A stretch of DNA of 64,000 nt, from assembly GCF_014200375.1 (NCBI RefSeq), contig NZ_JACHBP010000001.1, positions 1,984,001-2,048,000 of the forward strand. Direction: 5' to 3'. Of this stretch, positions 16,963 to 25,112 are shown one piece after another; within the stretch, counting starts at the first letter, position 1; the number at the start of each line of letters is the position of its first letter. The translations under genes were made by a program, and so were the position numbers. Origin of the DNA: Terrimesophilobacter mesophilus. Its GTDB lineage: Bacteria > Actinomycetota > Actinomycetes > Actinomycetales > Microbacteriaceae. The notes under the pieces were generated by a model, which saw only the letters and a list, made by a program, of their open reading frames with translations, searched no databases and was not told the origin of the DNA.

Positions 16963-16974
16963 GTAAAAATATGC
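16963..16974 (+). promoter_or_regulatory. Candidate shared operator/promoter motif, copy 2
   Basis: GTAAAAATATGC, followed by TCTTTT, in the region upstream of the first ABC transporter operon. Eleven of twelve bases match the copy at 23749-23760, and flanking TTG...TTTAGAG sequence is shared as well. Confidence 0.45.
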
Positions 16975-17071
16975 TCTTTTCGTTTAGAGTCGCAGATTAG
17001 GGAGCACAGCACCGGCGGAGGCCGGCGTACCCGTCTCGCCAGGACTTTAGCGAAATTCAAGGAGGAATCTC

Positions 17072-17143
17072 GTGCGCTTCACACCAGCATCATGGCCTGA
17101 CGCATGCCAGGTCCTGTTGTCATGCAGTGGGGTTAAGTACTGA
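17072..17143 (+). CDS. Candidate 23-residue leader ORF coupled to permease gene
   Basis: A GTG start at 17072 follows a strong AAGGAGGA site (17059-17066) at good spacing. The frame runs 23 codons and its TGA overlaps the permease ATG (TGATG). The permease itself has only a weak site (GGGGTTAAG), so its translation may depend on this short ORF by re-initiation. Composition is not clearly that of a protein (WPDACQVLL), and no attenuator codon run is visible. A mis-evolved longer N-terminus in another frame is possible. Confidence 0.45.
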   Translation: MRFTPASWPDACQVLLSCSGVKY

Positions 17144-18111
17144 TGGTCACCACGACGAGCTCCATCCGCACGGCGAAAGCCGTGCAGACTCCGGAGCCGG
17201 AGGGCCCCAGCGGGGGAGCCCGTCGCGGAAAGCGGAAATTCCCCGTCGGAGTGTTGTTCATCCTCCCGGCTTTCCTGTTCATTTTCGTCTTCATGCTTTA
17301 CCCTCTGGTGTCCTCCGGGTACATGAGTCTCACCGAGTACAACTTCGTCTACGACGACACCCCGAAGTTCATCGGGCTCGACAACTACTTCGCGGCGTTC
17401 CAGGACACGCAGTTCATGACTGCCCTCAGCAACACCTTCGTGTTTGGGATCTTTTATTTCGTGATCGTGATGGTCGCGTCGCTCGCGATCGCCCTACTGC
17501 TGTTCCAGAAGGTGCGGTTCAACTCCTTCTACCGGAGTGCGATCTTTGTCCCCATCGTCGTCCCGCTGTCGCTCGCCGCGCTCGTGTTCCTCTGGATACT
17601 CCAGCCCAACTACGGATTGCTGAACTACTTCCTCGGCGATGTTCTCGGCCTGCACTTCCTCACGCAGCCGTGGCTCAGCAACGGCACGACGGCCATGGGG
17701 TCCATCATCGTGCTCTCTGCCTGGGCGAGCATTGGTTTTGTCACGATCCTCTTCCTCGCCGGGCTCCAGGGCATCTCGCCGGACACGCTGGAAGCCGCAG
17801 AGATGGATGGTGCCCGGGGGTTGAAGAAGATCTTCTTCATCGTTCTTCCGAGTCTTCGCGAGACGTACATTCTGACCGGGACCTGGACGATCATCCATGC
17901 CTTGAAGGTATTCGTGGAACCGATGGTGATGACCGACGGTGGGCCGGGCACGAGCACACTCGTGGTCTACCAACAGGTCTACCTGACCGCGTTCACGTAC
18001 TTCGACATGGGGTACGCCTCCGCCATGGGCTACATTCTCGGGCTGATCATCCTCATCCTCGTGGTGTTGAACTTCTTCATCGGGAGAATCCGGGCAGGCA
18101 AGGATGCGTAG
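17143..18111 (+). CDS. CUT1-family sugar ABC transporter permease (MalF type)
   Basis: 322 residues: a basic cytoplasmic N-terminus of about 35 residues, then six membrane helices. The ABC permease EAA loop is visible as EAAEMDGARGLKKIFFIVLP near residue 222. It pairs with the next gene (MalG type) and a lipoprotein binding protein to form an importer. No ATPase gene belongs to this operon, so a shared ATPase encoded elsewhere, or the one at 25112, must energise it. Confidence 0.9.
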   Translation: MVTTTSSIRTAKAVQTPEPEGPSGGARRGKRKFPVGVLFILPAFLFIFVFMLYPLVSSGYMSLTEYNFVYDDTPKFIGLDNYFAAFQDTQFMTALSNTFVFGIFYFVIVMVASLAIALLLFQKVRFNSFYRSAIFVPIVVPLSLAALVFLWILQPNYGLLNYFLGDVLGLHFLTQPWLSNGTTAMGSIIVLSAWASIGFVTILFLAGLQGISPDTLEAAEMDGARGLKKIFFIVLPSLRETYILTGTWTIIHALKVFVEPMVMTDGGPGTSTLVVYQQVYLTAFTYFDMGYASAMGYILGLIILILVVLNFFIGRIRAGKDA

Positions 18112-18126
18112 GGGGAGTGATGTGAC

Positions 18127-18954
18127 ATGGTAAGGGCTTCTCTGTTCTCGAGGGTGTGGATGAACGTGGTGCTGGTCGTTCTGGCCATCCTGTTCCTCGC
18201 GCCACTGATCTACATCCTGTTCAACTCGTTCAAGCCGGCCGGCGAGATCTTCCAGGTTCCGCAGAGCATCCTTCCGAAGGAGTGGACGTTCGAGAACTAT
18301 CTCGCAGCGACCAGCAAAGGGTTCATCGACTACTTCAAGAACAGTGTCGTCATCACCGTCGGCGGGGTCGTCCTCACTGTGCTGCTGAGCTCGCTGGCCG
18401 GTTACGGGTTTGCGAAGCTCCCGTTCAAGGGCACGAACTTCGTGCTTCTGGTGATCGTTGCGACGCTCACGGTTCCGCTGGTGATCTTCCTCGTTCCGAT
18501 GTTCCTCATGGAGAACGAGTTCGGGTTGCTCGATACCAACCTCGGGTTGATCCTGCCCAACGTTGCTGTCGAGCTACCGTTCGCAATCCTCATTATGCGG
18601 GCATCGTTTATGGCCATCCCCAAGGAGATCGAGGAGTCGGCCACGATGGATGGCGCCGGCGTATTCCGTCGCTGGTGGACCGTGATGCTGCCGATGGCGA
18701 GGAACGGCATGGTTCTCGTTGTGATCATGGCGAGCTACGCCATCTGGGGCGAGTACACCATGGCGAAGGCCCTCACCATGGACCCTTCGGCGATGCCGCT
18801 GTCCGTGGGACTCACCCTACTCAAGGGCGAGGTGTGGCAGTACGGCGTCCTCGCTGCGGTCATCGTGTTGGCGATGTTGCCACCGATCATCATCTTCATC
18901 ATCTTCCAGAAGCACATTGTCTCGGGAGTCGCGCAGGGCGCAGTCAAGGGTTAA
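18127..18954 (+). CDS. CUT1-family sugar ABC transporter permease (MalG type)
   Basis: 275 residues with six predicted membrane helices and the EAA loop (IEESATMDGAGVFRRWWTVMLP). The N-terminus LAILFLAPLIYILFNSFKPAGEIF is typical of MalG-like subunits. It starts 15 bases after the MalF-type gene. Partner subunit of the same importer. Confidence 0.9.
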   Translation: MVRASLFSRVWMNVVLVVLAILFLAPLIYILFNSFKPAGEIFQVPQSILPKEWTFENYLAATSKGFIDYFKNSVVITVGGVVLTVLLSSLAGYGFAKLPFKGTNFVLLVIVATLTVPLVIFLVPMFLMENEFGLLDTNLGLILPNVAVELPFAILIMRASFMAIPKEIEESATMDGAGVFRRWWTVMLPMARNGMVLVVIMASYAIWGEYTMAKALTMDPSAMPLSVGLTLLKGEVWQYGVLAAVIVLAMLPPIIIFIIFQKHIVSGVAQGAVKG

Positions 18955-19018
18955 TGCGCTTCCTACGCAGAACAGTCTCATACCGGAAAACCAAGCTCAA
19001 CCAAGAAAGGTGCACCAC

Positions 19019-20323
19019 ATGAAAAGGCAACGCAATGTCATGTCGCTCATGGCGACAGCGTCCATAGCAGCAATGGCGCTGGCCGGCTGTTCGGCAACCG
19101 GAGGAGGTGACACAGGCGACGCGGCCCCGGAGTCCAACGAGATCACCGTCGCCGCTCAGGCCTGGATGGTCCAGAAGTTCCACATGGCGGACATGGTCAA
19201 GAAGTTCGAGGAAGCGAACCCCGGAAAGACCGTCACCGTCGTCGAATACCCGGACAACCAGGCACTTTCCAACTTCGCGCTGCAGTGGAGTCAAGGCAAG
19301 TCGAGCCAGGACCTCGTCGTCGTCGACGGAGCCTCAGTGGCCGTTCAGTTCCTCGCGAAGGATCTGATCGTGGACTTCAACAAGACAAAGTTCTTCGAAG
19401 GCCCGACGGCGAAGGACAAGTTCATCGGCGAGACCCTTGCGTTCGACTCGCTTGACGGCGTGCAGTTCGCGATCCCGATTGGACTCGAGACCTACAACAT
19501 CAGCGCGAACAAGACCTACTTCGAGAAGGCTGGCCTGCTCGACGCGAACGGCGATATCCCGGCTCCCAAGGACTGGAACGAGCTCTACGACATGGCCAAG
19601 GCCATGACGGTGAAGAGTGGAAGCACGGTCACCATGCCGGGTATGACCATCCAGTGGGGCCCGAACGCGATGAGCACCATGATCGCCGTCGAGCAGGCGG
19701 TGCGCGGTAGCTTCTACAAGAGCGACAAGAAGACGCTGACCTTCGACACTCCGGAAATGCGCGAGGTGCTCAAGATCTGGAAGAAGGGCGTCGACGAGGG
19801 CGTGTTCTCGATCGATACCTTCGCCAACAAGGATGCCGGGCGGAGTAACTTCAACGCCGGAAACATCCCGATGGTGCTCGAGACCGCCGCACACGTTCCG
19901 GAGGCTGCACCGACCATCGGTGTGGACAACTCGGTTGTGCTCGCGATGCCCGGCTCCATGGAGAACGGCTCATACGGCTTCACTGCGGGGATCATCATGC
20001 CGACGGCGTCGAAGAACCAGAACCTGGCCATGAAGTTCATCCAGGAGGGCATGATGTCCGATGTTCAGGTCGCCGTGGGCCTCGAGTGGGGAAAGCTCCC
20101 AGTGATCCAGGAGCACTTCGACAAGATCGACGCACCGTGGAAGACCGCGATGTACGACCTCGTCAAGATCTCGCAGCCGGCCCCGATGTACCGGGATCTC
20201 CCAGAGATCCAGGTCACGGGTAAGCAGATGCTGCAGGACTACCTGACCGGGAAGGTCGACCTTGACAAGTTCATCGGAGACCTCGAGTCCCTGATCGACA
20301 AGGCGAACAAGGACGCGAAGTAA
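19019..20323 (+). CDS. Sugar ABC transporter substrate-binding lipoprotein
   Basis: 434 residues from ATG 19019 with AGAAAGG upstream. A lipoprotein signal peptide ends in the lipobox LAGC (Cys near residue 22). The mature protein has the two-lobe layout of SBP_bac_1/8-type sugar binders. It is the receptor for the permeases encoded just upstream. The substrate cannot be read directly; neighbours suggest an amino-sugar or uronate containing oligosaccharide. A strong RNA structure follows the stop codon (20353-20411). Confidence 0.9.
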   Translation: MKRQRNVMSLMATASIAAMALAGCSATGGGDTGDAAPESNEITVAAQAWMVQKFHMADMVKKFEEANPGKTVTVVEYPDNQALSNFALQWSQGKSSQDLVVVDGASVAVQFLAKDLIVDFNKTKFFEGPTAKDKFIGETLAFDSLDGVQFAIPIGLETYNISANKTYFEKAGLLDANGDIPAPKDWNELYDMAKAMTVKSGSTVTMPGMTIQWGPNAMSTMIAVEQAVRGSFYKSDKKTLTFDTPEMREVLKIWKKGVDEGVFSIDTFANKDAGRSNFNAGNIPMVLETAAHVPEAAPTIGVDNSVVLAMPGSMENGSYGFTAGIIMPTASKNQNLAMKFIQEGMMSDVQVAVGLEWGKLPVIQEHFDKIDAPWKTAMYDLVKISQPAPMYRDLPEIQVTGKQMLQDYLTGKVDLDKFIGDLESLIDKANKDAK

Positions 20324-20352
20324 CGCTCGGTTGACGTAGCGGAAACAGCTCT

Positions 20353-20411
20353 GGAAGGGCCCTGCGGCATGGTCGTCATGCCGGGTGTCGAACGACACGC
20401 AGGGTCCTTCC
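20353..20411 (+). promoter_or_regulatory. Predicted three-way-junction RNA structure after the binding-protein gene
   Basis: An outer 12-bp stem (20353-20364 with 20400-20411, one G-T pair) encloses two hairpins: CGGCATG/CATGCCG (20365-20371 with 20377-20383) and GTGTCG/CGACAC (20385-20390 with 20393-20398). Almost no base is left unpaired. No T-run follows. In transporter operons such structures commonly protect the upstream mRNA or attenuate downstream genes. Confidence 0.65.
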
Positions 20412-20464
20412 GGAGTTCGCGGCGCGAACCCGGAGAAGCCCGAAGAGAAGCGAGGAAAGCCCCC

Positions 20465-21631
20465 ATGCCGCAGGAATGGATCGGAAAGCACTGGTCGACC
20501 GGTGAAACCGTTACCGTCACTACGGAAGACGGCATCGTCACCGCTATCGCCCCGACAGCAATCAGCACAGACCAGTGGATCGCCCCAGGGCTCATCGATG
20601 TCCAGGTCAATGGGATGGGCGGGTTCAACCTCAACGGGGGTATGCCATATCCCGAGAACGTCCACGGCACGCTTGCGGCATTGCATCGGGAGGGGGTCAC
20701 GAGATTCTGTCCGACGATCGTGACGGCGCCCCACGAGAGCATCATCGCTAGCGTCAGCGCCATCGTCGAGGCCTGCGACGCGGATGACCTCGTCGACTAC
20801 TCGATCATCGGCATCCACATCGAGGGGCCGTTCATCTCCCCCGAGGACGGACCGCGGGGCGCCCATAATGTCGCCTGGGTACGGCCGCCGGACTGGAACG
20901 AGTTCCTCGACTGGCAGGTTGCGGCGAAGGGCAGGATCAGGAAGGTCACCCTTGCCCCGGAGCGGCCAGGCGCCATCGACTTCATCGAGAAGCTGTGCGC
21001 CAGTGGAGTGGTCGCCGCGATCGGACACAGCGCGGCATCCGTTGAGGACGTCAAGGCGGCTGTCGACGCCGGGGCGACGATGGCAACCCACCTCGGCAAC
21101 GGGGCGCATCCCCTTATCAAGCGCCACCCCAACTACATTTGGGCCCAGCTGGCGGAGGATAGGCAATGGGCCGGCCTCATCCCGGATGGCTTCCATCTGC
21201 CACCGACGACCCTCAAGGTGATGATCCGGGCGAAGGGGCGGAAGGCCATCCTCACGAGTGATGCTTCCTACCTCGCGCAAATGCCCGCGGGTCGTTACAG
21301 CACCCACCACGGGAAGGACGTCGTGCTCGAACCCAGTGGGATGCTGCACCTCGCGACCACGACCGACATCCTTGCCGGTTCGGCGCTGACGCTGCGCAGA
21401 GGGTTGCAGAACGTCGCGAATTTCGGCATCTTGCCGCTGGGTGAGGCCATCGACCTCGCAACTCTGCACCCCGCGGAACTGTTCGGGCTCGATGAGAGCG
21501 GGGTGGGAACACTTCGCGTCGGTGGACCGGCAGACCTAGTGACCTACCGTTGGGACGAGGATTCCGCAGTCGGCGAGCTGGCGATCACAAACACGGTGGC
21601 GCGCGGGGAGCTTGTCTACACCGCCGAGTAA
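20465..21631 (+). CDS. nagA: N-acetylglucosamine-6-phosphate deacetylase-type amidohydrolase, Q-x-N type
   Basis: 388 residues from ATG 20465 (GAGGAAAGC upstream). The first metal-site motif is GLIDVQVNG, the Gln-x-Asn variant seen in E. coli NagA. Further signatures are HIEGPFISPEDGPRGAHN, AIGHSAAS, ATHLGNGAHPL, PDGFHL and TSDA. The family deacetylates GlcNAc-6-P (or GalNAc-6-P) to the amino sugar phosphate. It is one of two NagA-like genes here, from a different subtype than the next one. Exact substrate unproven. Confidence 0.82.
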   Translation: MPQEWIGKHWSTGETVTVTTEDGIVTAIAPTAISTDQWIAPGLIDVQVNGMGGFNLNGGMPYPENVHGTLAALHREGVTRFCPTIVTAPHESIIASVSAIVEACDADDLVDYSIIGIHIEGPFISPEDGPRGAHNVAWVRPPDWNEFLDWQVAAKGRIRKVTLAPERPGAIDFIEKLCASGVVAAIGHSAASVEDVKAAVDAGATMATHLGNGAHPLIKRHPNYIWAQLAEDRQWAGLIPDGFHLPPTTLKVMIRAKGRKAILTSDASYLAQMPAGRYSTHHGKDVVLEPSGMLHLATTTDILAGSALTLRRGLQNVANFGILPLGEAIDLATLHPAELFGLDESGVGTLRVGGPADLVTYRWDEDSAVGELAITNTVARGELVYTAE

Positions 21632-21681
21632 GCGGTGATCGTGCCTCAATAAAAGATGGACGAATGTGAAGGAGCAGGTCA

Positions 21682-22836
21682 ATGGCTGAAGTACGCGAGG
21701 CGCTTGTAGGACCCGACATCGTTGTGGATGACACGGTGCTGGTAGATCATTCCGTCCTGGTGCGAAATGGACGTATCGAAGCTGTCGTGCCGATCGCCGA
21801 GCTTCCCTCTGGCGTGATCCGGCGCGACCTGGGCGCTGGGCTCTTGACCGCGGGTCTGATCGATGTCCATACGCACGGTGCCGGCGGCCGTGGCTTCAAT
21901 GAGGGGTCCGCCGAGGCGAATCGTGAAGCGCTCTCCGCCTATCTGCAAGCAGGAGTGACCACGTTGCTTCCGACACTCGCTTCGGCGCCGATCGACAGTT
22001 TGGTGCGGTCTCTTGAGTCCGTCGAATCGGTGCGCGGCGGCGATGGTCTTCCACGAATTCCAGGTGTCCACCTCGAGGGTCCGTATTTTTCGGGGGAGCA
22101 GCGTGGGGCGCAGGATCCCGCTGCACTGCGGTCCCCGGATGATGGTTCGATCGAGCAGCTTCTGGACCATTCGGATGTGATCCGCATGATCAGCTTCGCG
22201 CCGGAACTCCCGGGCGCGGTCGAACTGACGGAGCGGCTCGTCTCACTCGACATCGTCGCCGCTGCCGGCCACAGCGACGGGCGCGATGAGGATCTCCTGG
22301 CCTGCCAGCGTGCCGGGCTGAGCCATGTCATCCACATCTTCAGCGGTCAGTCGACCACGATCCGTGTCGGACCATGGCGCAAGCCCGGCATGCTGGAGGC
22401 CACGCTGGCCTCGGACGACCTCACGGTCGAGATGATCGGAGACGGCAAGCACCTGCCGGACACGCTCATGAAACTCGCGATCCGCTGCCTCGTCGGCCGG
22501 CTGTGCCTCGTCTCCGACTCGACGCCCGGTGCCGGGATGGCGGATGGCAGCCGTTACCGCATGGGTGATGCCGAGTACATTGTCGAGAACGGTGTAGGAG
22601 TGACCCTCGACCGGACAGCATTCGCCGGCAGCACGACCCTGATCTCCGAGATGCTGCCGATCGTCGGGGCACTCGGCGTCGGTGTCGCCGATCTAGTTGC
22701 CATGGCCACCTCGATTCCCGCGAAGGCGGCCCGTCTGGTGGATGTCGGACGCATTGCGCCGGGGTTCCATGCAGACTTCGCCCTTTTCGATGACCAGCTG
22801 AATCTGAGTGCGGTGGCTCTGGCCGGCCAATGGTGA
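21682..22836 (+). CDS. N-acetylglucosamine-6-phosphate deacetylase-type amidohydrolase, H-x-H type
   Basis: 384 residues. The first metal motif is GLIDVHTHG, the His-x-His variant found in NagA of many Gram-positives. HLEGPYFSGEQRGAQ, AAGHSDG, DGKHLPD and VSDSTPGAG continue the amidohydrolase pattern. The usual HLFNAM segment is replaced by HIFSGQS, so the acceptor pocket may differ. A ribosome site GAAGGAG precedes the ATG. The TauE gene starts inside its last codons, so they are translationally coupled. Confidence 0.8.
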   Translation: MAEVREALVGPDIVVDDTVLVDHSVLVRNGRIEAVVPIAELPSGVIRRDLGAGLLTAGLIDVHTHGAGGRGFNEGSAEANREALSAYLQAGVTTLLPTLASAPIDSLVRSLESVESVRGGDGLPRIPGVHLEGPYFSGEQRGAQDPAALRSPDDGSIEQLLDHSDVIRMISFAPELPGAVELTERLVSLDIVAAAGHSDGRDEDLLACQRAGLSHVIHIFSGQSTTIRVGPWRKPGMLEATLASDDLTVEMIGDGKHLPDTLMKLAIRCLVGRLCLVSDSTPGAGMADGSRYRMGDAEYIVENGVGVTLDRTAFAGSTTLISEMLPIVGALGVGVADLVAMATSIPAKAARLVDVGRIAPGFHADFALFDDQLNLSAVALAGQW

Positions 22837-23600
22837 CCCTGCTCGACGGATTCATCATCGTTTCTGCAGGAGTCGCTGCCGGCATCATCAATGTTGTGGC
22901 GGGGGCAGGAACGCTCATCACGTTCCCAGTGCTTCTCGCGCTCGGCATCCCGCCGGTGACCGCGAACGTGTCGAACACGGTCGGACTTGTACCGGCCTCG
23001 ATCTCCGGCGCTTATGGCTATCGCCGGGAGCTGCGTGGTCAGTGGCCCAGCGTGATCAGGATGGCGACGCTGTCGGGGGTCGGAGGTCTGGCCGGTGGCG
23101 CGGCGCTCTTGCTTCTCCCCGCTGACAACTTCTCGGTGATCGTTCCATTCCTCCTGCTGATCGCCGCCGTCCTCGCGGCGATCCAGCCTCGAGTCGCCGC
23201 CTTTGTTCGGCGTCGGTCCGCTGAGGAGGCCGTGCAGGCCACACGCCCGCTCACCTTCGGACTGATTCTCGGTGTCTTCCTCACGGGTATCTATGGCGGG
23301 TACTTCGGTGCAGCGCAGGGTGTCGTCCTGCTCGCGCTGCTCGGCATTCTGTGGTCGACGGACCTCAACCGGGCGAATGGTGCCAAGAACGTTCTCGCCG
23401 GAGTGGCCAATGTGATCTCGGCAGTACTCTTCATCGCGATGGGCATCGTCGACTGGCAGATCGCTATCCTCGTCGGGGTGGGGTCCGCAATCGGCGGCTG
23501 GATCGGCTCCCGGATTGGCCGTAAGTTGCCTGCGTCGATCCTGCGTGCGATTCTCGTTGTGGTCGCTGTAGTAGCCGCCATTGTTCTGTTCCTCACCTGA
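22830..23600 (+). CDS. TauE/SafE-family permease
   Basis: 256 residues, about eight membrane helices in two related halves. The N-terminal repeat has the family pattern AAGIINVVAGAGTLITFPVLLALGI with a TANVSNTVG continuation, and the second half has LTGIYGGYFGAAQGV. Family members export sulfite, sulfoacetate or other small organic anions. It overlaps the deacetylase stop by seven bases. Tight coupling to a deacetylase allows acetate, or an anion released from a modified sugar, as cargo, but this is inference. Confidence 0.85.
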   Translation: MVTLLDGFIIVSAGVAAGIINVVAGAGTLITFPVLLALGIPPVTANVSNTVGLVPASISGAYGYRRELRGQWPSVIRMATLSGVGGLAGGAALLLLPADNFSVIVPFLLLIAAVLAAIQPRVAAFVRRRSAEEAVQATRPLTFGLILGVFLTGIYGGYFGAAQGVVLLALLGILWSTDLNRANGAKNVLAGVANVISAVLFIAMGIVDWQIAILVGVGSAIGGWIGSRIGRKLPASILRAILVVVAVVAAIVLFLT

Positions 23601-23897
23601 CCTTCGGACCGCGCGCCGATATGGGGTTTTAGAATCATCATCCTTATGAGTAACACTTTTGTAGAAAAGATGTCTTTTTAGTCTCATTTCTTAGACAGCA
23701 AGGCTAATCTAGGTCAAAATCGCCGAACGCAGCTGGGAAAAGTTGTTTGTAAAAGTATGCTTTTTAGAGCTAGGCTTTCAATTAAAGAAACAGAAGCCCG
23801 GACCCGCGAAGGCGGCGACAGTACGCCGACACGGAAACCGGCTGAGGTTTCCGCATCCCGCAATCGCCGGATCATCTGTCTCGATGAGGAGAGCACA
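23601..23897. promoter_or_regulatory. Regulatory gap before the second ABC transporter operon
   Basis: No gene is seen in this stretch, which is AT-rich compared with its surroundings. It holds the motif GTAAAAGTATGC at 23749-23760 followed by TTTTTAGAG, shared with the region before the first transporter. A degenerate relative (TTGTAGAAAAGATG then TCTTTTTAG) lies at about 23659-23681. TATGCT at 23756-23761 could be a -10 box. The binding-protein start is preceded by GAGGAGAG. The frame upstream of that start stays open but has no coding character. Confidence 0.5.
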
Positions 23898-25112
23898 ATG
23901 AAGTTGAACAGCACCAAATTGGTCGCCGGTGGGCTGGGTGCCCTCCTGGTGGTAAGTCTTGCCGGATGTATTGGTGGTGACGGTCCAGCCAAGGCTCCGG
24001 ATGCCAGTGATCTCAAGCTGCCGAGCTCGCCAGTCACGCTCAACCTCGTTGACGTTTCCGGGGACGTTGTCATCGCACAGCCGATGATCGAGGCCTACAT
24101 GAAGTCCCATCCAGATCGCCTGGCCAAGGTTAATTTCGACACCGGTGACGCCACGGAAATCGCAGGAAAGCTCCAGGCGCAGCAGGCAGCTGGTGTCTCG
24201 CAAATCGACATTGTCCTGACCGGCAATGACGCACTTGGTGCGGGGATTGCTCAGGGCTCGTGGTTGAAGCTGCTACCTGACTACAACAAGCAGCTTGGCG
24301 ACAGCGTGGCCACTTATCTGCCGGACGCGAAGAAGATGCTGGACCTTGGCGAAGGCTATGCGATCGTCAACGACTTCGGCAATCCAGGCCCGTTGCTGGA
24401 GTTCCTGCCCAGCACCGTGACCGATGTTCCGACAACCGCGGCGGGACTGCTTGAGTGGGCGAAAGCTAACCCAGGACAGTTCATGTACGCCCGACCTGCG
24501 AACTCAGGTCCCGGGCGGGCATTCGTACAGGGACTGCCATACATTCTCGGTGATTCAGACCCGAGCGATCCGATCAATGGCTGGGATAAGACCTGGGCGT
24601 ACCTCAAGGAACTCGGCCAATACATCGAGTATTACCCCTCAGGGACAACTGCCACGATGAAGGAGCTCGCAAACGGAACGCGCAGCATCATTGCGAGTTC
24701 GGCGGGATGGGACATCAACGCCCGGGCCATCGGGACAGTTCAGAAGGAGGCTGAGGTTTCTGCCCTGGAGAACACCTCCTGGATCATCGACTCGAACTAC
24801 ATCGTCATTCCGAAGGGGATCTCGAAGGACAAGCTCGCGGTAGTTCTGGACCTCATCCAGTGGATGCTGACCCCGGAGCAGCAGGCGAAGGCCTACGATA
24901 CGGGCTATATGTACCCGGGACCGGCAGTCGAAGGTGTAACGCTTGATATGGCACCGCAGGAGAGCCAGAACGTCATCAATGAGTTCGGTCGCGAAAAGTA
25001 TGCTGACCTGATCGACTCCTACCCCACCGTGCTGCCGCTGTCGAACACCGCGATGGGCGCCATGTTTGACAAGTGGGACCGTGAAATCGGTGCCGGGATG
25101 ATCAAGGAGTAG
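23898..25112 (+). CDS. ABC transporter substrate-binding lipoprotein (PotD/iron-type class)
   Basis: 404 residues from ATG 23898. Lipoprotein signal with lipobox SLAGC, Cys at about residue 24. The mature protein resembles family 1/8 solute-binding proteins associated with PotA-type ATPases (VNFDTGDATEIAGKLQAQQ, then SSAGWDINARA and PEQQAKAYDTGYMYPGP). It is the receptor of the complete importer encoded downstream. Polyamine or iron would be the default for the class, but the genomic context favours a sugar derivative. The stop overlaps the GTG of the ATPase gene by one base. Confidence 0.85.
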   Translation: MKLNSTKLVAGGLGALLVVSLAGCIGGDGPAKAPDASDLKLPSSPVTLNLVDVSGDVVIAQPMIEAYMKSHPDRLAKVNFDTGDATEIAGKLQAQQAAGVSQIDIVLTGNDALGAGIAQGSWLKLLPDYNKQLGDSVATYLPDAKKMLDLGEGYAIVNDFGNPGPLLEFLPSTVTDVPTTAAGLLEWAKANPGQFMYARPANSGPGRAFVQGLPYILGDSDPSDPINGWDKTWAYLKELGQYIEYYPSGTTATMKELANGTRSIIASSAGWDINARAIGTVQKEAEVSALENTSWIIDSNYIVIPKGISKDKLAVVLDLIQWMLTPEQQAKAYDTGYMYPGPAVEGVTLDMAPQESQNVINEFGREKYADLIDSYPTVLPLSNTAMGAMFDKWDREIGAGMIKE

